64,000 nucleotides of DNA from Sphingobium sp. WTD-1 (GTDB taxonomy: Bacteria; Pseudomonadota; Alphaproteobacteria; Sphingomonadales; Sphingomonadaceae), in assembly GCF_030128825.1 (NCBI RefSeq), contig NZ_CP119129.1:12968-76967 (forward strand). Reading direction: 5' to 3'. The notes beneath the pieces were generated by a model. It made no database searches. It saw only the letters and a program-made list of their open reading frames with translations, and was not told where the DNA came from. The translations under genes and the position numbers were made by a program. How positions within the stretch are numbered: position 1 is the stretch's first letter; every line of letters starts with the position of its first letter. Positions 1-7,335 of this stretch are shown here, in pieces.

Positions 1-2
1 CC

Positions 3-1100
3 AAGGGCAAGGTCTGGTGCCTCGATCCCTTCGGCGTCTCCGGGCAACCCGCCGCCCGCTATAATCCGCTCGACCGGCTAGACCCGGAAAGCCTCGATCT
101 GGCTGAAGACGCCATGACGCTGGCCGATGCTCTGGTCCACGATTCCGCAGGGCAAGGCGGCGAGGCGCATTGGAACGAGGAAGCCAAGGCGCTGATCGCG
201 GGCCTGATCCTCTATGGCGTGGTCCACGAGGATCGCGAGCGCCGCACCCTGGCGACGGTGCGCGACTATCTCACGCTCGCACCCAAGGATTTTGCCGATC
301 TGCTCGCCCGCATGCAGGACAGCCACGGCGCCGGCGGCCTCATAGCCCGCGCCGCCAACCGCCACCTCGGCAAGTCCGATCGCGAAGCCGCAGGGGTGTT
401 GTCCTCGGCCCAGCGCCATACCCATTTTCTCGACAGCCCCCGCATCGTCGCCAGCACATCGGCCTCTGACTTCACCTTTGCAGGGTTGAAAGAGGGGGTT
501 TCCACGGTGTTTCTCTGTCTGCCCCCCGATCGTCTCGATGCCTATTCGCGCTGGCTGCGCCTGCTGATCGCTCAGGCACTGACCGACATGGCCCGCTCGG
601 CAGTCAAACCGGCGCGGCCCGTCCTTTTCCTGCTCGATGAGTTCGCCGCCCTGGGCAGGCTCGAACCCGTCGAGCGCGCCATGGGGCTGATGGCCGGATA
701 CGGGCTGCAGCTCTGGCCCATCCTGCAGGATATGCACCAGTTGCGCGCCCTCTATGGCGAGCGCGCGGGCACCTTCCTGTCGAATGCCGGGGTGTTGCAG
801 GCGTTCGGGGTGAACGACCACGCGACCGCCGAGCTGCTGTCCAAGTCGATGGGACAGGAAACCCTCGAATTTCGCACGGCGGGGTATTCCGAGACGCATG
901 GCAGCATTTTTGAGCGGGCCAAGCATACCCGCTCGACCAGCACCCAGGTCAGCGCGCGCAACCTCATGAACCCTGACGAAATCATGCGGATGGGGCCGGA
1001 CGAGCAGTTGCTATTGATCCAGGGCAAGGACCCTCTCCGGGTCCAGAAAATCCGATATTACGACCAGCGCGAGTTCGCGGGCAGCTTCGATCAGGCGTAA
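3..1100 (+). CDS. TraG/VirD4-type conjugative coupling protein, 3' part
   Basis: This is the C-terminal part of a type IV secretion coupling ATPase, which links the relaxosome to the mating channel at the inner membrane. The frame is open from the left edge, so the start and Walker A lie outside the window. The first codons read DPFGVSG and then ARYNPLDRLDPES, typical of the TraG/VirD4 family just after the first transmembrane and P-loop part. A Walker B-like VLFLLDEFAALG is near nt 610-655, followed by the GLQLWPILQDMHQL stretch of these ATPases. The stop is TAA at 1098-1100. The family assignment is firm; which TraG subgroup it belongs to cannot be told from this part. Confidence 0.9.
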   Translation, partial: KGKVWCLDPFGVSGQPAARYNPLDRLDPESLDLAEDAMTLADALVHDSAGQGGEAHWNEEAKALIAGLILYGVVHEDRERRTLATVRDYLTLAPKDFADLLARMQDSHGAGGLIARAANRHLGKSDREAAGVLSSAQRHTHFLDSPRIVASTSASDFTFAGLKEGVSTVFLCLPPDRLDAYSRWLRLLIAQALTDMARSAVKPARPVLFLLDEFAALGRLEPVERAMGLMAGYGLQLWPILQDMHQLRALYGERAGTFLSNAGVLQAFGVNDHATAELLSKSMGQETLEFRTAGYSETHGSIFERAKHTRSTSTQVSARNLMNPDEIMRMGPDEQLLLIQGKDPLRVQKIRYYDQREFAGSFDQA

Positions 1101-1112
1101 AATGACGGCGTA

Positions 1113-1143
1113 GAATATATCCGAATATATTCTGGATATATTC
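1113..1143. promoter_or_regulatory. Triple 10-bp palindromic AT-rich site
   Basis: GAATATATCC (1113-1122) and GGATATATTC (1134-1143) are exact inverted repeats. The intervening GAATATATTC (1123-1132) is itself a perfect palindrome. The result is three near-identical decamers in about 31 bp, just after traG and about 280 bp before the MFS gene. This looks like a multi-site operator or a partition-type binding site. The function is inferred and no cognate protein is identified. Confidence 0.5.
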
Positions 1144-1221
1144 TGGCGACAGGCGCGCGAGATCAGTAAAATGACCTCCGGTCGCCAGGGTCTTGGAACG
1201 CCTTATGCACTTAGGGCGACC

Positions 1222-1260
1222 CAAGCGCCCGCTGCGTCGTGGAAGCGCGGCGGGCGCTTG
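1222..1260 (+). terminator. Perfect 11-bp inverted repeat, probable terminator after traG
   Basis: CAAGCGCCCGC at 1222-1232 pairs exactly with GCGGGCGCTTG at 1250-1260 across a 17-nt loop, and a T-rich TTGCCTTTCCTT follows. It lies between traG and the next gene and could end traG transcription. The U tract is interrupted, so it is weaker than a textbook intrinsic terminator. Apart from this and the triple palindrome, nothing coding is apparent in 1101-1421. Confidence 0.5.
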
Positions 1261-1421
1261 TTGCCTTTCCTTCCCGCTACCAAGATCAATTTGGAGTAAG
1301 TGGGTCCACCGGTTAACAGCCCGGCGGACCCGGTGCATGTGATGACCACATACGAAGCCTCATTATCATAGCTGATCGAAGGCCCGTATGCGATGAGATT
1401 CGATCCGGTGCAGGAAACCCG

Positions 1422-2639
1422 ATGGAGAATACACAGGGATCGATAGCCATCGAATTTCGTCAGGGCTGGGGGTGGCTGGTCCTCGCGGCGCTGACGATCT
1501 CGACCATCGGCGATGAAATCACGCTGCTGACGTTGATGTTCCGCACCGCCGAAAGCGCGCGCGCCTATGGCGTGCCGGCGCTGCTGATTGCCGAGTTGCT
1601 TCCGGGCCTGATCGCCGCACCCTGGGCGGGCCGCCTTATCGACCGCAGAGGCGCAGGCCGCGTTCTAGTCGTCGTGTCGGCGCTACAAGCGGCGGCGATC
1701 GCGCTCATCGCCTACTATCCAGCATTCACGCTCGCCGGGGCCGCGCTGCTCAGTGTGCTGTTCACGATCACCAGCGCGGCCACCTTCGCGCTGATCCCGG
1801 TTCTGGCAAGCGCGCTCGGCATGACGCTCGCGCGGGCCAACAGCTTTCTCGAAGTCGTCCGCAGCCTCGGAATGCTCGCCGGTCCTGTCGCCGGCGGCGT
1901 GCTGGTGGGCTGGATGGGATCGACAAACGCCCTCCTGATTGACGCCGCCAGCTTCACCCTGCTGCTGCTCGTAGTCGCGATGAGCGGTCTGCGCCGCGCG
2001 CCGCAGGAGCATGAGACGGAAGAAACCACGTTGCTCGCCGATTATCGGCCGCTGCTCGGCAATCGGCGCGTGATGGTGGTGACCGGCGCGCTCAGTCTTG
2101 AAGTGTTTGCGACCGCCATCGCCGATGTCGCCTTTGTGTTCCTTATCATCATGACCCTGAAAAGCGGCCCTGCCACGTTCGGCGTGCTGACCGCTTTGTG
2201 GGCCGCCGGAATGCTGGTCGGCGCGGCCCTGGCCGAACGGATCATCGGCTGCAGGATCGGCCTGGCTGCGTTCGGAACCGCCGCGATCATGGGCGCGACC
2301 ATGCTGCTGATCGGTCTCGCGCCTGTAAGCCTTGTGATCGTTGGCATCGCCTTCATCGCCGGCGGCGGCGCCAACAGCGTTCACAATGTCGCCGTACGGA
2401 CCCTGCTGCAATCCGAATGCCCGCCCGCCGATCATGGCAAGGTCGCCGCGATCTACGGCGCGGTGACGCGCACCGCTGCGATCGGCGGCTATGTCGTCGG
2501 TGGCTTCTTCGTGCCGCACGACGCGCCGTCTGCCTATCTGGTGGGTGGCCTGCTCGGTGTCGGTGCCGGGATCATCGGGTGGCGAATATTCAACGGCGGA
2601 TGGTCGCTGGCCCATCCGATCAGGCGGGGAGGCGTTTAA
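1422..2639 (+). CDS. MFS transporter, 12-TM exporter type
   Basis: The gene encodes 405 residues rich in hydrophobic helices across the whole length, the size and layout of a major facilitator superfamily exporter. A loop with LIDRRGAGR near residues 75-83 matches the cytoplasmic loop 2-3 signature (G-x-L-x-D-R-x-G-R-R). The N-terminal half (ELLPGLIAAPWAGRLIDR) resembles the EntS/MFS_3 branch of siderophore and drug exporters. The start ATG follows an AGGAAA Shine-Dalgarno-like stretch at about 1410. It stands alone between traG and the origin. The substrate cannot be predicted. Confidence 0.85.
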   Translation: MENTQGSIAIEFRQGWGWLVLAALTISTIGDEITLLTLMFRTAESARAYGVPALLIAELLPGLIAAPWAGRLIDRRGAGRVLVVVSALQAAAIALIAYYPAFTLAGAALLSVLFTITSAATFALIPVLASALGMTLARANSFLEVVRSLGMLAGPVAGGVLVGWMGSTNALLIDAASFTLLLLVVAMSGLRRAPQEHETEETTLLADYRPLLGNRRVMVVTGALSLEVFATAIADVAFVFLIIMTLKSGPATFGVLTALWAAGMLVGAALAERIIGCRIGLAAFGTAAIMGATMLLIGLAPVSLVIVGIAFIAGGGANSVHNVAVRTLLQSECPPADHGKVAAIYGAVTRTAAIGGYVVGGFFVPHDAPSAYLVGGLLGVGAGIIGWRIFNGGWSLAHPIRRGGV

Positions 2640-2913
2640 ACGGACCTCGCTCCGGAAAAATCGGCACGCCCTGGGAGGCTCGTAGAGCGCCGCAGGCGGT
2701 TCCGACGCCCGAAGCCCTATCCGACGCCTGAAATGGAACTAGGCGGCCCGGAAATCGCGCCTGTGGAGACATTTCCGCCTTCCCTGCCCTCCCGATCGCA
2801 GCGCCACCTATCCGCTTGGCTTTTCTGGAAAGCCATTTGCAACGGTTGGTTTAGGCGGTGTGCTGGCGATAGGAGCGCGACGATTGCTATCATCTCCAAA
2901 CAAACAAAAGTGT

Positions 2914-3015
2914 GCCGGCGAAGCCGGCTCCATCTCATGGGGGATGCCGGGTGGGAGGATCGCTTTAGCGATCCGGGGCGGCCAAAGGCCGCGAGCCGGC
3001 GGGGGCGAAGCCCCC
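2914..3015. repeat. Cluster of four tight hairpins next to the origin
   Basis: Four perfect short-loop inverted repeats lie within 102 bp: GCCGGC-gaa-GCCGGC (2914-2928), GGATCGCT-tt-AGCGATCC (2957-2974), GCGGCC-aaa-GGCCGC (2978-2992) and GGGGGC-gaa-GCCCCC (3001-3015). The first and last contain GCGAAGC, the very stable GNA mini-hairpin described from single-strand replication origins. The cluster sits about 50 bp left of the DnaA box. A role in single-strand initiation or origin structure is inferred. The rest of 2640-2913 shows no credible gene. Confidence 0.55.
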
Positions 3016-3066
3016 AAGAGGCGGTGTTACTGTCTTTGTCGCAGGCACACACCGATGGATCTGGAG

Positions 3067-3451
3067 TTATCCACAGGCCGCAGGCGCTGTCGTGGCGTTA
3101 AAGGATTCTGTTAAAATAGGAATCGTTAAGTAAGTTAAGGCGGAAAAACCAAGGTTTTATGATATTCAATTCAATGGCTTATCCATTTCGCCGGTGGGTG
3201 AAACCCCGTGATTCGGTGGGTGAAACCCCGATAGTGGGGTGGGTGAAACCCCGATGGTATGGTGGGTGAAACCCCGACCCTTTTGGCAAGCGACTCAGCG
3301 ACACATTCGAGTCGTCAAATGGTGGGTGAAACCCCGATAATTGCCCTCGCGAGGGGCCGGATTCACAGTTTTGCCGACCCTTTACGACTCGCTGTCCCGA
3401 AATCCGGGGCAGGCTGCCCCTGTTTCTGGGGCAGCGGTGTGTGAAACCACG
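3067..3451. other. Plasmid replication origin (oriV)
   Basis: The region has the parts of an iteron-regulated origin in order. A perfect DnaA box TTATCCACA lies at 3067-3075. An AT-rich stretch at about 3103-3180 is a candidate unwinding element. A set of RepA-type iterons runs from 3193 to 3451. A short GGGGCAG-g-CTGCCCC inverted repeat sits at about 3407-3421. The initiator gene lies directly to the right on the minus strand, so the iterons are downstream of repA rather than in its promoter. Confidence 0.85.
3193..3451. repeat. RepA iterons, 16-bp direct repeats
   Basis: GGTGGGTGAAACCCCG occurs exactly at 3193-3208, 3215-3230, 3238-3253, 3261-3276 and 3321-3336. A degenerate copy (GGTGTGTGAAACCACG) lies at 3436-3451. 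The first four are spaced 22-23 bp, about two helical turns, which puts them on one face of the DNA. The isolated degenerate copy borders the repA stop codon and could be used for handcuffing or copy control; that part is inference. Confidence 0.9.
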
Positions 3452-3455
3452 ATAG

Positions 3456-4415
3456 TTAGCGTGCCCCGCCCCGCGCGAGGCGGTCCATAAGATCGTCCAC
3501 TTCCCCGGCGCGGCGACGATCGGCCTCGTAACGCTCATGGCGCTCGCGTTCGGCCTCTAGTCTAGCGTGCAGCTCGGCTGCCTCGGCCGCGCCGCGCAGC
3601 TCGAACAGTACTGCCGGCGCGCCCTCGACCGTCTTGGTCATGGTCATGGTGTATTCGGGGAGTTGGTCGGCCTCGATGATCTTCCGCAACATGCGGTTGA
3701 ACTCCTTGGGCTGGGCGTCACTCCCGGCCTTCTCTCGCAGCAGTTCGACGCGGCACGTCCATCCGCCCCGCTGACTGCCGGCGTGCTTGCGCGCGATACG
3801 ATACACTGCCCGCTCAAGCCCGCCTGTCAGCAGGAAATAATCGACGTGCATGGTGAGAAGCGACCGCTCGCTGACAATCCCCTCATAGACCCAGTTCGAC
3901 AGGGTGATGGTCATCCCGCGCGGTTGCTCTGTCGCGGGATCGACCTCCAGGCTCCACCCGTCCAGCCACCCGAATTGCGCTTCGGTGCGGCGCTTGGGCG
4001 CGCGCAGCGACGTGCGAATGGAAGTCGTCTCCAGGCGCGACAAAGCCGCCTGCAGCTCGGTATAGTCGCGCCCGCCCGTCCCGCGCCGGATCGCCCGCAA
4101 CAGGTCGTAGGTCGTCGTGGTCAGCGTCCGGGGCAGATCGTTGACGCCCTGCTCCTTCATCCGGTTGAGGACCGACGCGGCCCAAATCAATATGTCGGCG
4201 TCCCATATCGTCGCCATGCCGTAGGCGGGCATCGCCTCGACCTTCACCCACGCCTCGCCGTCCGGGCTGCGATATTCGATCGGCTTGAGGCGCTTACGTT
4301 TCTGGAGCGAGAAAAACGGGCGCTCCATCACCTCCCGCTGATCCTTCAGCGGGAGGTCGTTCATCAGCGGAATGAACAAGTCGAACGTGGGATTGGGATC
4401 GCGGCGCTTGCTCAC
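3456..4415 (-). CDS. repA: Replication initiator protein RepA, RPA family
   Basis: The 319-residue product resembles the alphaproteobacterial plasmid replication initiator RPA family (Pfam Replication initiator protein A). Typical stretches are FDLFIPLMNDLPLKDQREVME near the N terminus, IWDADILIWAASVLN, TTYDLLRAIRRGTGG and the winged-helix part around LLTMHVDYFLLTGGLERAVYRIARKHAG. It should bind the iterons just downstream and open the origin. The ATG overlaps the stop of the ribbon-helix-helix gene (ATGA, 4412-4415), so parA, the small gene and repA form one minus-strand operon. Translation of repA is probably coupled. The C-terminal ~40 residues are charged and low in complexity. Confidence 0.9.
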   Translation of the reverse strand: MSKRRDPNPTFDLFIPLMNDLPLKDQREVMERPFFSLQKRKRLKPIEYRSPDGEAWVKVEAMPAYGMATIWDADILIWAASVLNRMKEQGVNDLPRTLTTTTYDLLRAIRRGTGGRDYTELQAALSRLETTSIRTSLRAPKRRTEAQFGWLDGWSLEVDPATEQPRGMTITLSNWVYEGIVSERSLLTMHVDYFLLTGGLERAVYRIARKHAGSQRGGWTCRVELLREKAGSDAQPKEFNRMLRKIIEADQLPEYTMTMTKTVEGAPAVLFELRGAAEAAELHARLEAERERHERYEADRRRAGEVDDLMDRLARGGAR

Positions 4416-4798
4416 GGGGCGAACCGGGTATGCCCGCGCGTCACGAGATATTGCCGCAAGAGCCGCTCGGTGATGACGGTCAGCGGCTCGCCCCCTTCCT
4501 CGACGCTCAATTGCCGCAAGGTGCGGTGCATGTCCTCGGGGATATGGATCAGCACGGGCTTCTTGCCGGGGTGGCTGCTGCGCCGCGCCGGGCTTTCGCC
4601 GGGATCGCTGCGCGCCCCCTGCCCTCCCCTGCCCCGTTGCTTTGGGACCGCCTCTGCCCTCGTCGGTTTGGAAGATGGCGCTGCTGCCGGCGTCGACGGC
4701 GCTATCGCTTCAGTCGCGGCCTGGGGCACAGGCGGCGGCGCAACCTCGGTTTCCGGATCATCGAAAATCCCGGCCAGGGCAGACGATTTCTTGGCCAT
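4412..4798 (-). CDS. Ribbon-helix-helix partition partner (ParG-like)
   Basis: The protein has 128 residues. The first ~80 are Pro/Ala/Ser-rich and disordered. The C terminus (KPVLIHIPEDMHRTLRQLS, then a second helix EPLTVITERLLRQYL) has the beta-helix-helix pattern of MetJ/Arc/CopG-type DNA binders. Its place between a short ParA and repA, overlapping both by 1 and 4 nt, fits the centromere-binding and autoregulating partner of a type Ib (ParF/ParG) partition system. The octamer arrays at 4809-4848, 5463-5538 and 6547-6586 are its likely binding sites; that link is inferred. Confidence 0.75.
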   Translation of the reverse strand: MAKKSSALAGIFDDPETEVAPPPVPQAATEAIAPSTPAAAPSSKPTRAEAVPKQRGRGGQGARSDPGESPARRSSHPGKKPVLIHIPEDMHRTLRQLSVEEGGEPLTVITERLLRQYLVTRGHTRFAP

Positions 4799-5451
4799 TA
4801 CGCAACCTCGCTTAGTGGCTTATTCGCATAACCGCTTAGTCGCTTAGCTTCGGCGTAAGCCGCGCGCAACTCTGCTGCCGCCTTGCTGTCAGGGTCCAGC
4901 TCGATCGCGGTCTTGCCGATCGGCGTCGCTTTGTAGAAGTCCTTGCGGAAATGCAGCACGCTATCGAACACGGCAACGCCCTTGGCGGCGAAGCCGGCGC
5001 GCGCCTCGTCCCCCTCCCCGCCCTGGTGCGGCACTTGCGTCAGGATCACGGCGAACGGCGTTCCCGCCTGCTGCACCTGCTTGACGGTTTGGAGGACCGA
5101 ATGAACGTCGAGGCCGCGCGGCGCGACCGGGATCACCACGAAATCGGCCTGTTCGGCCGCGAGCATGGCGATGTCCTTCGAGTTCGCCGGCGTGTCGATG
5201 ATGATAAGGTCCACCTTGCCGCTATCGCGGCCGCGTGAGACATGCAGCGGCAGGCCTGCGACGCTGCTATCCTTCACCATGACATCGTCGCTATCCCGCC
5301 GCTCTGACCAGTAGAGCGCGGACCCCTGCCGATCGTCGGCATCGAGGATCACGACCGCCGCCCCTTCGCGGGCGGCCTCGACGGCAAAGGCGGTCGCGAT
5401 GGTCGTCTTCGACTGGCCGCCCTTCTGCGCGATGATAGCCCAAGTTTGCAT
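4798..5451 (-). CDS. parA: ParA-family partition ATPase, short ParF type
   Basis: This 217-residue ATPase has a deviant Walker A near the N terminus (QKGGQSKTT, residues ~9-17), a LDADDRQGSA switch region and a LIIIDTPANSKD Walker B segment. There is no N-terminal helix-turn-helix, so it belongs with the small ParF/type Ib ParAs. It segregates plasmid copies by pattern formation on the nucleoid. It is the first gene of the minus-strand operon with the ribbon-helix-helix gene and repA. The 3' end of its coding sequence carries copies of the same CGCTTAGT octamer found upstream of the gene. Confidence 0.92.
   Translation of the reverse strand: MQTWAIIAQKGGQSKTTIATAFAVEAAREGAAVVILDADDRQGSALYWSERRDSDDVMVKDSSVAGLPLHVSRGRDSGKVDLIIIDTPANSKDIAMLAAEQADFVVIPVAPRGLDVHSVLQTVKQVQQAGTPFAVILTQVPHQGGEGDEARAGFAAKGVAVFDSVLHFRKDFYKATPIGKTAIELDPDSKAAAELRAAYAEAKRLSGYANKPLSEVA
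4809..4848. repeat. CGCTTAGT octamers inside the 3' end of parA
   Basis: Exact CGCTTAGT at 4809-4816 and 4833-4840, one-mismatch CGCTTAGC at 4841-4848 and a degenerate GGCTTATT at 4817-4824 overlap the last codons of parA. They lie just upstream of the ribbon-helix-helix gene start. The spacing in multiples of 8 bp argues against chance. It may be an internal operator; this is inferred from identity to the other two arrays. Confidence 0.6.
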
Positions 5452-5462
5452 GATGGCTCCCT

Positions 5463-5538
5463 ACTAAGCGATTATGCGATCTATATCGCTTAGTCGCTTA
5501 GTAGGCAAGGCACGCCATTAATCGCTTAGTCGCTTAGT
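5463..5538. promoter_or_regulatory. Octamer array upstream of parA, putative operator/parS
   Basis: Four exact CGCTTAGT octamers occur as two tandem pairs (5487-5494/5495-5502 and 5523-5530/5531-5538). One inverted copy, ACTAAGCG, lies at 5463-5470. The array starts 12 bp upstream of the parA start codon and should include its promoter. Tandem short repeats upstream of a ParF/ParG-type operon are what a ribbon-helix-helix repressor binds, and such sites can double as the centromere. Confidence 0.7.
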
Positions 5539-5557
5539 GGTTTATCCGCTTGGTATG

Positions 5558-6202
5558 TCAGGCTTCCGCGTCGCCGCCTTCATCCTCGCTGTCATCATCC
5601 AGCGGTTCATGCTGCATCTGGCCGTGATCCTCGATCGGGCAAAGCGGCGCTCCGGCCTGCTCAAGCCATTTGCGCGCGGTCCTGACGGTATAGCCGCACG
5701 TCGCGCACTCGCATTTGAGCATCCGGGCTTTCTGCTTCTTCGGCGCGGTCGACTCTCCGTCCGTGTCGAGGCGGGCATGGGGGAGGGGGCCGACGCTCTC
5801 CAAAATCGGCGCGATGGCCGCAAGAAACGCCTCGCCGGGGGTGGTGGCGCGCATCGGCCCGACTAGGCCCAGCCCAAGGGCGACTCGTTTAAACGCCTTC
5901 CCATGCCCTGCCGGGATGCCGACTGCGGCATGGACAAGCTCATGCGCGAGGATGGCCGCGATCTGCGCCGGCATCGCGTCGGGCGCGTGCGCCAGGTCCG
6001 GGCGGATGAAGATTTCAAAATGTCCGTCCGCGCTCAAGCGGTTGTCCCAGCACTCGCCGATCGCCTTGCCCTTCGCGCCTCTGCTGGTGAAGCCGATCGC
6101 CACGCGCACGCGGTCGGGCAGGGGGGCGTCCAGCGCCTCGAACAGCGGGGCCACGCCCTGCGCCACCGCATTGAGCCAGCTTTCACGGGTTTGGTGGGTC
6201 AT
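5558..6202 (-). CDS. SprT-like zinc metalloprotease with C-terminal zinc ribbon
   Basis: The 214-residue product has a metallopeptidase motif HELVHAAVG in the middle and a third likely ligand in GHGKAFK, the SprT-like pattern. A zinc ribbon (CECATCGY, then a C in LCP) near the C terminus and an acidic tail follow. I chose ATG at 6202 because it follows a GAAGGGAGTAAGG Shine-Dalgarno stretch; a TTG 18 nt upstream is in frame. SprT-like proteins act on DNA-protein crosslinks in eukaryotes, and plasmid members are often labelled transcription regulators. The exact role here is unknown. It lies upstream of parA's operator and is transcribed toward it. Confidence 0.75.
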   Translation of the reverse strand: MTHQTRESWLNAVAQGVAPLFEALDAPLPDRVRVAIGFTSRGAKGKAIGECWDNRLSADGHFEIFIRPDLAHAPDAMPAQIAAILAHELVHAAVGIPAGHGKAFKRVALGLGLVGPMRATTPGEAFLAAIAPILESVGPLPHARLDTDGESTAPKKQKARMLKCECATCGYTVRTARKWLEQAGAPLCPIEDHGQMQHEPLDDDSEDEGGDAEA

Positions 6203-6406
6203 CGTCCTTACTCCCTTCAAATCGCCTGTCCGGCGATGGCCATGCCATCGGCCGGAACACGGACGGCCAAGAACGCCGGCGAGAGAGGGGGGCAGCGGGA
6301 TTCGACGGGGGTGGAGCGGCCGCAGCGCAGCGAGGCACGGCCCCGTCTAATCCCGTTGCGGGGGAGAGGCGGCCGGGACCGCCTTCCCCCTTCAAACAAA
6401 CATCGA

Positions 6407-6549
6407 CGCCGGCGCACGCCGGCACATCGCCCACGAGATCCGCGCAGCGATCTCGCCCCGCCATGTGGATCGTTACCTTGGGCCAAGACCGCTTGCGGGC
6501 TTGGGGAGCGAAGCGAGTAGAGCCACGGTGCCGCGCCAGCGGCAGGCGC
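6407..6549. repeat. ~140-bp dispersed repeat, copy 1
   Basis: This stretch aligns over about 140 bp with 53166-53309, with few mismatches and a 2-bp gap. The best block reads TGCGGGCTTGGGGAGCG and continues to GGCAGGCGC in both. Both copies keep a CGAGATC/GATCTCG inverted repeat and lie directly upstream of a toxin-antitoxin operon followed by the same histidine phosphatase. No gene is evident in 6203-6662. The repeat may be a promoter-bearing or recombination-prone unit. Confidence 0.8.
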
Positions 6550-6586
6550 TTAATCGCTTAATCGCTTAGTCGCTTAGTCGCTTATT
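6547..6586. repeat. Five tandem CGCTTARt octamers
   Basis: Five head-to-tail 8-bp units occur at 6547-6554 (CGCTTAAT), 6555-6562 (CGCTTAAT), 6563-6570 (CGCTTAGT), 6571-6578 (CGCTTAGT) and 6579-6586 (CGCTTATT). The core matches the arrays at parA. This one lies about 75 bp before the AbrB/PIN antitoxin start, directly after the dispersed repeat. It is the cleanest array of the three and a good candidate for the main centromere, or for Par control of the addiction module (inference). Confidence 0.75.
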
Positions 6587-6618
6587 ATTATTGGCTATCA
6601 GGATTTGGGCCTTGAAAA

Positions 6619-6659
6619 TAATGCGTTTCTGCATTACCTTGCCTTATATGGAGGTAATG
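6619..6659. promoter_or_regulatory. Nested inverted repeats before the AbrB antitoxin
   Basis: TAATGC (6619-6624) pairs with GCATTA (6631-6636), and the overlapping CATTACC (6632-6638) pairs with GGTAATG (6653-6659). The latter overlaps the ribosome-binding site of the antitoxin gene. Such dyads are the usual autoregulatory operators of AbrB/MazE-type antitoxins. Confidence 0.5.
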
Positions 6660-6662
6660 ACC

Positions 6663-6938
6663 ATGACGACATTAAGCGTGACCACGCGGGGCCAGGTGAC
6701 GTTTCGGAAGGATATTCTGAAACATCTCGGCATCCAGCCCGGTGGCAAGATCAGGCTCGACCTGCTGCCCGATGGGCGGGCGGAACTGAAAGCGGACCAG
6801 CCAAAGGGTTCGTGGCGGGCGCTGCACGGGATGCTCAAGGGGAAGGGCGACGGTCCCCGGTTCACGATCGAGGAAATCAACGACGCTATTGCGGAAGCGG
6901 GCGCTGCTGCGGGTGTGGCCGGTCTGGACGGTAAATGA
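6663..6938 (+). CDS. AbrB/MazE-family antitoxin
   Basis: The 91-residue protein begins with a swapped-hairpin AbrB domain: SVTTRGQVTFRKDILKHLGI followed by PGGKIRLDLLPDGR (residues ~4-45). The C-terminal half (helical, EEINDAIAEAG) would neutralise the toxin. The ATG at 6663 is favoured because GGAGG lies 8 nt upstream; in-frame ATGs at 6648 and 6657 are less well placed. Its stop overlaps the PIN-domain toxin start (ATGA at 6935), the usual order and coupling of a type II toxin-antitoxin operon. Confidence 0.88.
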   Translation: MTTLSVTTRGQVTFRKDILKHLGIQPGGKIRLDLLPDGRAELKADQPKGSWRALHGMLKGKGDGPRFTIEEINDAIAEAGAAAGVAGLDGK

Positions 6939-7333
6939 AGATCACGGCCGACACGAACGTCTTGCTGCGCCTGGTGCTGGCGGACGACGAAGCGCAGGGC
7001 CTCGCCGCCGTCGAAGCGATGGAAAGCGCAAGCCACGTTGCCATCAGCGTGCATTCACTGTGCGAACTCGCCTGGGTTCTGGAACGACTCTACAAGAAAA
7101 CCCGGCCCGAAATTGCCGCCGCGATCCGAGGCGTGATCGACGCGGAGAACGTCGTCGTCAATCGCCCTGCGGTGGAAGCGGGCCTGGCTATCCTCGATGC
7201 GGGCGGCGACTTTGCGGACGGGGTGATCGCTTTCGACGGCCGATTCCACGGCGGGGAGACGTTCGTGTCCTTCGACAAAACGGCGGTCAAACTGCTGAAA
7301 GGGCAGGGGGCCGCCGCCCATCTGCTGAAATAG
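6935..7333 (+). CDS. PIN-domain toxin, VapC-like ribonuclease
   Basis: This 132-residue PIN-domain protein starts ITADTNVLLRLV, which supplies the first catalytic Asp. It has an acidic residue in SLCELAWVLER (about residue 50) and ends with ADGVIAFDGR and FVSFDKTAVKLL, giving the remaining metal-binding acids. VapC toxins cleave tRNA or rRNA when freed from the antitoxin. The start codon overlaps the antitoxin stop. A histidine phosphatase gene begins 2 bp after its stop, so it may be the third gene of the operon. Confidence 0.88.
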   Translation: MKITADTNVLLRLVLADDEAQGLAAVEAMESASHVAISVHSLCELAWVLERLYKKTRPEIAAAIRGVIDAENVVVNRPAVEAGLAILDAGGDFADGVIAFDGRFHGGETFVSFDKTAVKLLKGQGAAAHLLK

Positions 7334-7335
7334 CC

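Noticed and set aside
1683-2615. 310-residue minus-strand frame opposite the MFS gene
   Set aside because: His/Asp/Gln-rich shadow frame; the plus strand has membrane helices and a Shine-Dalgarno site.
3193-3451. CRISPR array
   Set aside because: The 16-bp repeats are too short and too close (22-23 bp), have no spacers of constant length and lie next to repA with a DnaA box, so they are iterons.
3567-4847. 426-residue plus-strand frame opposite repA and the ribbon-helix-helix gene
   Set aside because: Antisense to two recognisable genes and low in plausible protein composition.
6547-6586. Simple sequence repeat without function
   Set aside because: The same octamer recurs in two other places near par genes, in both orientations, which is not expected for random slippage.
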